A stretch of DNA of 64,000 nucleotides from Sphingosinicella sp. BN140058 (lineage in GTDB: Bacteria; Pseudomonadota; Alphaproteobacteria; Sphingomonadales; Sphingomonadaceae), in the NCBI RefSeq assembly GCF_004135585.1, contig NZ_CP035501.1, forward strand, positions 1,103,001-1,167,000, in the 5' to 3' direction. A program made the translations under genes and the position numbers. How positions within the stretch are numbered: the first letter of the stretch is position 1; the number at the start of each line of letters is the position of its first letter. This document shows positions 60,096 to 64,000 of this stretch, in pieces. A model generated the notes under the pieces. That model ran no database searches. It was not told the origin of the DNA and worked only from the letters and a program-made list of their open reading frames with translations.

Positions 60096-62621
60096 ATGCG
60101 CGTCTCTCACGTCCGTTCGCTTCTCCTCTCCGCCTGCGCGCTCGCCGCGACGCTCCCGGCCGTGGCTGCGGCCCAGGACGCAGCGGCGCAGCATGCGGAG
60201 GCTGGCGCTACCGCCGCGACCGCGTCGGACGAGGCCGTGGACGAAGGCGAGATCGTGATCACCGGCACGGCACGGGCGCAGCGCCGCTTCGACGTTTCCT
60301 ATGCGGTCAATTCCTTGAAGCAGGACGACGTGCTGCGGATCGCGCCGAAAAACTACGCCGACCTGCTCGGCACCGTTCCCGGCATCCAGGTCGAAGCGAC
60401 CGGCGGCGAGGTCCAGAACATCACCCGGGTCCGCGGCATCCCGACCGATCGCGGCTATCTGATCTTCCAGCAGGACGGGCTGCCGCTTTACCACGAGATC
60501 GACGGCGCCTTCTTCAACTCGGGCGAGGGCATGAACCGCTTCGATCTGATGACCGAACGAGTCGAGATTGTCCGCGGCGGCCCGGCACCGATCTTCGCCA
60601 GCAGCGCTGCGGCGATCGCCAACAACATCACCGTCACGGGCGATGCGACGCCGCGCGGCCGGGCCCAGCTCACCCTCGGCGACACCGGCCTCTACCGGCT
60701 CGATCTGATGCAGGCCGGTCCGGTCGACGACAACAGCTATTTCGCCATCGGCGGATTCCTGCGGCACCATGACGGCTATCGCGATCCGGGCTTCGCCAGC
60801 GACAAGGGCGGCCAGATCCGCGCCAATTTCAAGCAGGATCTGGAGAACGGCTTCGTCAAGATCTCGGCGATGTACGTCAACGATCACAATCTCTTCTATC
60901 TGCCGATCCCCACCGCCGATCCGCGCAACCCCGACGTCTCGCTCGATCCGTACATCGATTACCACAAGGGCACCTTGAACTCGCCGGCGCTCCGCGACGT
61001 CACCATCAAATATCTGGACGGCACCAACCAGCTGCAGACCCTGAACCGCGATCTTGCCGACGGCCGCCACATGCGCTTCTTCAATCTCGGCTTCGACTGG
61101 GAGGGCGATTTCGGCGGCTGGCTGACCTCGGCCAAGGTCGGCTACACCAAGGGCAAGAGCAGCTTCGACGCGTTCTATTCGACCACCAACCCGGCTGACG
61201 CCAACACCTTCGCCGCCGGCTATCTCGCCGCTGCGCGCACCGCATTCGGCGCCAACGTCGCGCGGCTGGGCTATGCGCTCGCCGGCACGAACGGCGCGAC
61301 CGCCTACGATCCCTCATCCGCATCCGGGCTGATCATGTCCGGCCAATATCGCGCGGTGGAAGCCGATTTCTATTCGGGCCAGGCCGATCTCAGCGTCACC
61401 CGCAAGTTCGAAACCGGGATCGGCAGCCACGACGTTCGCGTCGGCGTCTACGGATCGGCCTACGGTGTTTCGAGCCTGCAGGTGTATCAGGACATGCTGG
61501 TCGAAGTGCAGAGCCGTCCGCGTTTGATCGATCTGGTTGCTTATTCCGCCACCGGCGCGGTGCTCGGCTCTGTCACCCAGGACGGCGTGCTGCGCTACAC
61601 CACCACGCTTAACCAGGGCGACGGCGACGCCAGGATGATCGCGCTCTACGCCAACGATACCTGGGAGATCACGCGCGGCCTGCGCCTCGACGCGGGCATC
61701 CGGCGGGAATGGTATGATTATGACGGCTACGCCCTGCTGTCGAAGGAAGCCAATCTCGGCGATCCGACCACGCTTGCCGACAACACCACTCGAGCATTCA
61801 CCGGCGCGGTCATCGCGCGCCAGCTCAAACCCTCCGCAACCAACTGGACGGCCGGCCTCAACTACGATTTCACCGGCAATTTCGGGGCCTACGGTCGCAT
61901 CTCCAATCTCGAAGTGCCGCCGCAGATCGGCGTGACGACGAGCACCGCGCCCACCATTGTCAAGACCAAGGCACGTCAGATCGAGCTCGGCCTTAAGGCC
62001 AATTTCGGCCCGAACTATCTCTATCTCACCGGCTTCTACACCAAGTTCGATCCGTTCAACGCTTCGTTCGTCGCCTTCAATCCGGTGACCGGCCGCAACG
62101 ATCAGGCGGTACCGTTCATCGGCGAGGCGGTTGCCAAGGGTGTCGAAATCGACGGCCGGATCGCGCCGACGCGCTGGTTCGATCTGACGGGCTCGGTCAC
62201 CTGGGCCGATCCCGAATATCGCAAGCTCGAGAACAGCGCGGGGGCCGATCCGAGCGCGGTCAACGGCAACCAGATCATCCGCGAAGCCAAGTTCTTCGGC
62301 AATTTACGGCCGGCCGTGCATGTCCCGGTCGGCGATGGCGAACTCGAGATTGCCGGCCGCTTCGAATGGGTCGGCCGCCGCTACGTCGATCTGTTCAATC
62401 TGACGGCGCTGCCCGCCTACCAGACGTTCGGGGCCAGCGCGTCGCTGACCCGGGGCCCGTGGCGGATCCAGGCGGTTGGCGACAATCTCACCAACGCCAA
62501 GGGGCTGACGGAGGGCAATCCCCGCACCGACCAGCTCGGCGGCCAGGGCGCCAGCGACGCGATCTACGGCCGGCCCCTGTTCGGGCGCAATTTCCGCCTG
62601 ATCGTCAGCCGCAGCTGGTGA
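60096..62621 (+). CDS. TonB-dependent outer-membrane receptor
   Basis: An 841-residue receptor: signal peptide (about 1-27, ending VAAAQ), a TonB-box-like region (EGEIVITGTARA near residues 47-58), the plug (about 60-185) with NYADLLGTVPGIQVEATGG, ITRVRGIPTDRGYLIFQQDG and VRGGPAPIF, and a beta-barrel ending FRLIVSRSW. The ATG has AAAAGGGG seven bases upstream. It is the first gene of an operon with a YdcF-like protein (two-base gap) and a GH92-like glycosidase, so import of a glycan or its breakdown product is likely (inference). Confidence 0.93.
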   Translation: MRVSHVRSLLLSACALAATLPAVAAAQDAAAQHAEAGATAATASDEAVDEGEIVITGTARAQRRFDVSYAVNSLKQDDVLRIAPKNYADLLGTVPGIQVEATGGEVQNITRVRGIPTDRGYLIFQQDGLPLYHEIDGAFFNSGEGMNRFDLMTERVEIVRGGPAPIFASSAAAIANNITVTGDATPRGRAQLTLGDTGLYRLDLMQAGPVDDNSYFAIGGFLRHHDGYRDPGFASDKGGQIRANFKQDLENGFVKISAMYVNDHNLFYLPIPTADPRNPDVSLDPYIDYHKGTLNSPALRDVTIKYLDGTNQLQTLNRDLADGRHMRFFNLGFDWEGDFGGWLTSAKVGYTKGKSSFDAFYSTTNPADANTFAAGYLAAARTAFGANVARLGYALAGTNGATAYDPSSASGLIMSGQYRAVEADFYSGQADLSVTRKFETGIGSHDVRVGVYGSAYGVSSLQVYQDMLVEVQSRPRLIDLVAYSATGAVLGSVTQDGVLRYTTTLNQGDGDARMIALYANDTWEITRGLRLDAGIRREWYDYDGYALLSKEANLGDPTTLADNTTRAFTGAVIARQLKPSATNWTAGLNYDFTGNFGAYGRISNLEVPPQIGVTTSTAPTIVKTKARQIELGLKANFGPNYLYLTGFYTKFDPFNASFVAFNPVTGRNDQAVPFIGEAVAKGVEIDGRIAPTRWFDLTGSVTWADPEYRKLENSAGADPSAVNGNQIIREAKFFGNLRPAVHVPVGDGELEIAGRFEWVGRRYVDLFNLTALPAYQTFGASASLTRGPWRIQAVGDNLTNAKGLTEGNPRTDQLGGQGASDAIYGRPLFGRNFRLIVSRSW

Positions 62622-62623
62622 CG

Positions 62624-63877
62624 ATGCGCAAGGCGGCACGCCCGCTGCTCACGTTCCTGCTCGGTGTCGCGGCCATCCCGGTCGCGGCGCCTGCACAGGA
62701 TTCGGCGGGCTATGCCGCCCCCTTCCCCGACACGCTGGAGACGCGGGTGTTTCCGCTGTTCGCGATGATGCGCACCGCGAATGGCTGGGCCGAGGCGCTC
62801 CGCCGCGACCCCGTGCTGCGCAAGCTTGCGGCCGAGCGTGCCGCCCGATTGCCGGGCGACGCCTGCACGCCGACACCGCACTGCCTCGCCGATCCCTGGC
62901 TTTGGACGAAGGCGGATGTGACGATCGTCGACGCCCGCCTGCGCCTGCTGTCGAAAGATCGCCGGCTCGCAGCGGCTCTCGCAGAACCGATGCGCCGCTC
63001 GGGCCGGTTCGCGCGCCACGCAGCGCTCGATGATCCAGCATTCATCGCGGCGGCCTGGACGGATGCTGCCGCGGCGATCAACCGCGTGATCGCGGTCTAT
63101 GCGAGGGGCGAAGCGCCGCTTTATTCCAAGATCGATGCGATGATCTTCGATCCCCTTTCACCGGATTTCGCAACCGTGCTCGGTTCGCATGGCATTGCCA
63201 CGGCGACGTTGAAGCGGGAGGGCGACCTGGTCTTCGATCCCGCGCTTCGCTACGCGGTCGGGCTGATGCAGATGAACGAGCGCACCGATGCGGGCAGCTA
63301 TCGACCTTTGCTCGGCGGCGACAACGAAGCGGCGGTTCGCGCGCTCGGCACGACGCCTTGGCAGAAGTTTCCGTACACTGCCCTGCTCGTCTTCGGGCAC
63401 GGCCCGGAGGATGCGCAGTCGCGCACTGGGGTGATGGGGCATGTCCGCATGCGCATCGCGGCGGAGTTGTTCGCGCAGGGGCTGGCCCCGTTCATCATCG
63501 TCTCGGGCGGCAACGTCCACCCGAACCGCACCCCGTTCAACGAAGCGGTCGAGATGAGGCGGCTGCTGATCGAGCAGCACCATATCCCGGCCGATCGCAT
63601 CCTCATCGAGCCGCATGCGCGCCACACCACCACCAATTTGCGCAATTGCGCCCGCCTGCTGCTCGCGGCCGGCGTCCCCGCAGACCGAGCGGCGCTGATC
63701 GTCTCCGACGACAAGACAATTCGCTACATCGGCGCGCCCGATCTTGCCGCGCGCAATCTGCGCGAAATGGGAATTCAGCCGGGCACGATAGGCCCGGGTC
63801 CCAACCCGTTCAGTCTTTCCTTCATCCCCTCCCCCGTCGCCTTCCACGTCGAGGCCGCGGACCCGCTCGACCCATGA
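62624..63877 (+). CDS. YdcF/SanA-like (DUF218) secreted protein
   Basis: A 417-residue exported protein with a signal peptide (about 1-24, ending VAAPAQ). The C-terminal half (about 245-390) is a YdcF/SanA/ElyC-type Rossmann-like DUF218 domain: ALLVFGHGPED, FIIVSGGNVHPNRTPFNEAV, HIPADRILIEPHARHTTTNL with the conserved acidic/His/Thr residues. The N-terminal half (about 30-240) is a helical region without a recognised family. Between the TonB receptor (two-base gap) and the GH92-like gene (ATGA overlap) it must be part of the same operon. Confidence 0.88.
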   Translation: MRKAARPLLTFLLGVAAIPVAAPAQDSAGYAAPFPDTLETRVFPLFAMMRTANGWAEALRRDPVLRKLAAERAARLPGDACTPTPHCLADPWLWTKADVTIVDARLRLLSKDRRLAAALAEPMRRSGRFARHAALDDPAFIAAAWTDAAAAINRVIAVYARGEAPLYSKIDAMIFDPLSPDFATVLGSHGIATATLKREGDLVFDPALRYAVGLMQMNERTDAGSYRPLLGGDNEAAVRALGTTPWQKFPYTALLVFGHGPEDAQSRTGVMGHVRMRIAAELFAQGLAPFIIVSGGNVHPNRTPFNEAVEMRRLLIEQHHIPADRILIEPHARHTTTNLRNCARLLLAAGVPADRAALIVSDDKTIRYIGAPDLAARNLREMGIQPGTIGPGPNPFSLSFIPSPVAFHVEAADPLDP

Positions 63878-64000
63878 CGCGCCTCGTCCCGCGCCTGTTC
63901 GCGCTCGCCCTCGTCCTTCTCGCGCCCGCGGCGGCATCGGCGCGCGATCTTGCTCGGCTGGTCGATCCGTTCGTCGGGACGCTTGCGGATTTCGGCCAGC
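63874..64000 (+). CDS. Glycosyl hydrolase family 92-like protein, N-terminus (3' end outside window)
   Basis: The first 42 residues of an exported protein: signal peptide (LFALALVLLAPAAASA) followed by LARLVDPFVGTLADF, which matches the characteristic beginning of GH92 alpha-mannosidase-type enzymes (DPFxGT). The ATG overlaps the preceding stop (ATGA). The rest lies beyond the window, so the assignment rests on this short motif and on the glycan-related context. Confidence 0.68.
   Translation, partial: MTRLVPRLFALALVLLAPAAASARDLARLVDPFVGTLADFGQ

Overview
The window is GC-rich chromosomal DNA of an alphaproteobacterium, most likely a sphingomonad. The assignment rests on gene content: three TonB-dependent receptors, an UrcA-family protein, a bactofilin, DUF1176 and DUF4383 proteins, an OmpA protein with a proline linker, and a CAP-domain protein. 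No rRNA, tRNA, CRISPR array, insertion sequence or phage integrase was seen. Most of the window is ordinary housekeeping and envelope metabolism, interrupted by one large accessory locus.

Left part (1-25.3 kb): the 3' end of a TonB receptor; a glutathione S-transferase; a Bax-inhibitor-like membrane protein; the RNA cyclic phosphodiesterase ThpR; a translationally coupled pair of low-molecular-weight tyrosine phosphatase and fructosamine-kinase-like genes; an MFS transporter; a DUF1176 lipoprotein; an M20 amidohydrolase; two phytanoyl-CoA-dioxygenase-like enzymes; Cu-Zn superoxide dismutase; UDP-glucose dehydrogenase; OmpA; small envelope proteins; a bactofilin paired with a glycine-rich protein; a small beta-barrel; an SLC13 permease; an L,D-transpeptidase; and an operon of aldehyde dehydrogenase, ATP-grasp protein and SGNH hydrolase.

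Middle part (25.5-44.2 kb) is the most interesting. A receiver-only response regulator is followed by a sigma-54 activator with an intact GAFTGA loop, a 13-bp inverted repeat placed like an activator site, and a near-consensus -24/-12 promoter. Behind the promoter, eleven tightly spaced or overlapping co-directional genes run from 27.5 to 44.2 kb. They encode a DUF3467-like protein, a 1502-residue amidase plus tandem papain-like protein, four members of one unrecognised paralogous family, a second unrecognised paralogous pair, a trypco2-like protein with IPT-like and helix-hairpin-helix-like parts, a subtilisin-like peptidase, a small orphan and a 348-residue orphan. None of the eleven has an obvious signal peptide. 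I do not recognise the whole as a described system. A regulated multi-protein assembly carrying wall- and protein-cleaving enzymes is my inference.

Right part (44.3-64 kb): a LysR regulator; a TonB receptor divergent from a CPA1 Na+/H+ antiporter; a possible 34-residue cationic peptide gene; a short-chain dehydrogenase followed by a carboxymuconolactone-decarboxylase-like gene that looks frameshifted; a DUF885 peptidase-like protein; an UrcA protein; a DUF1989 protein; a cupin; a GH84 beta-N-acetylglucosaminidase; an ArsR/SRPBCC pair; a dienelactone hydrolase; a DUF6683-like protein; and a closing operon of TonB receptor, YdcF-like protein and the start of a GH92-like glycosidase, which suggests glycan scavenging. 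Start codons were chosen from Shine-Dalgarno spacing and family length where possible; doubtful ones are stated in the entries.
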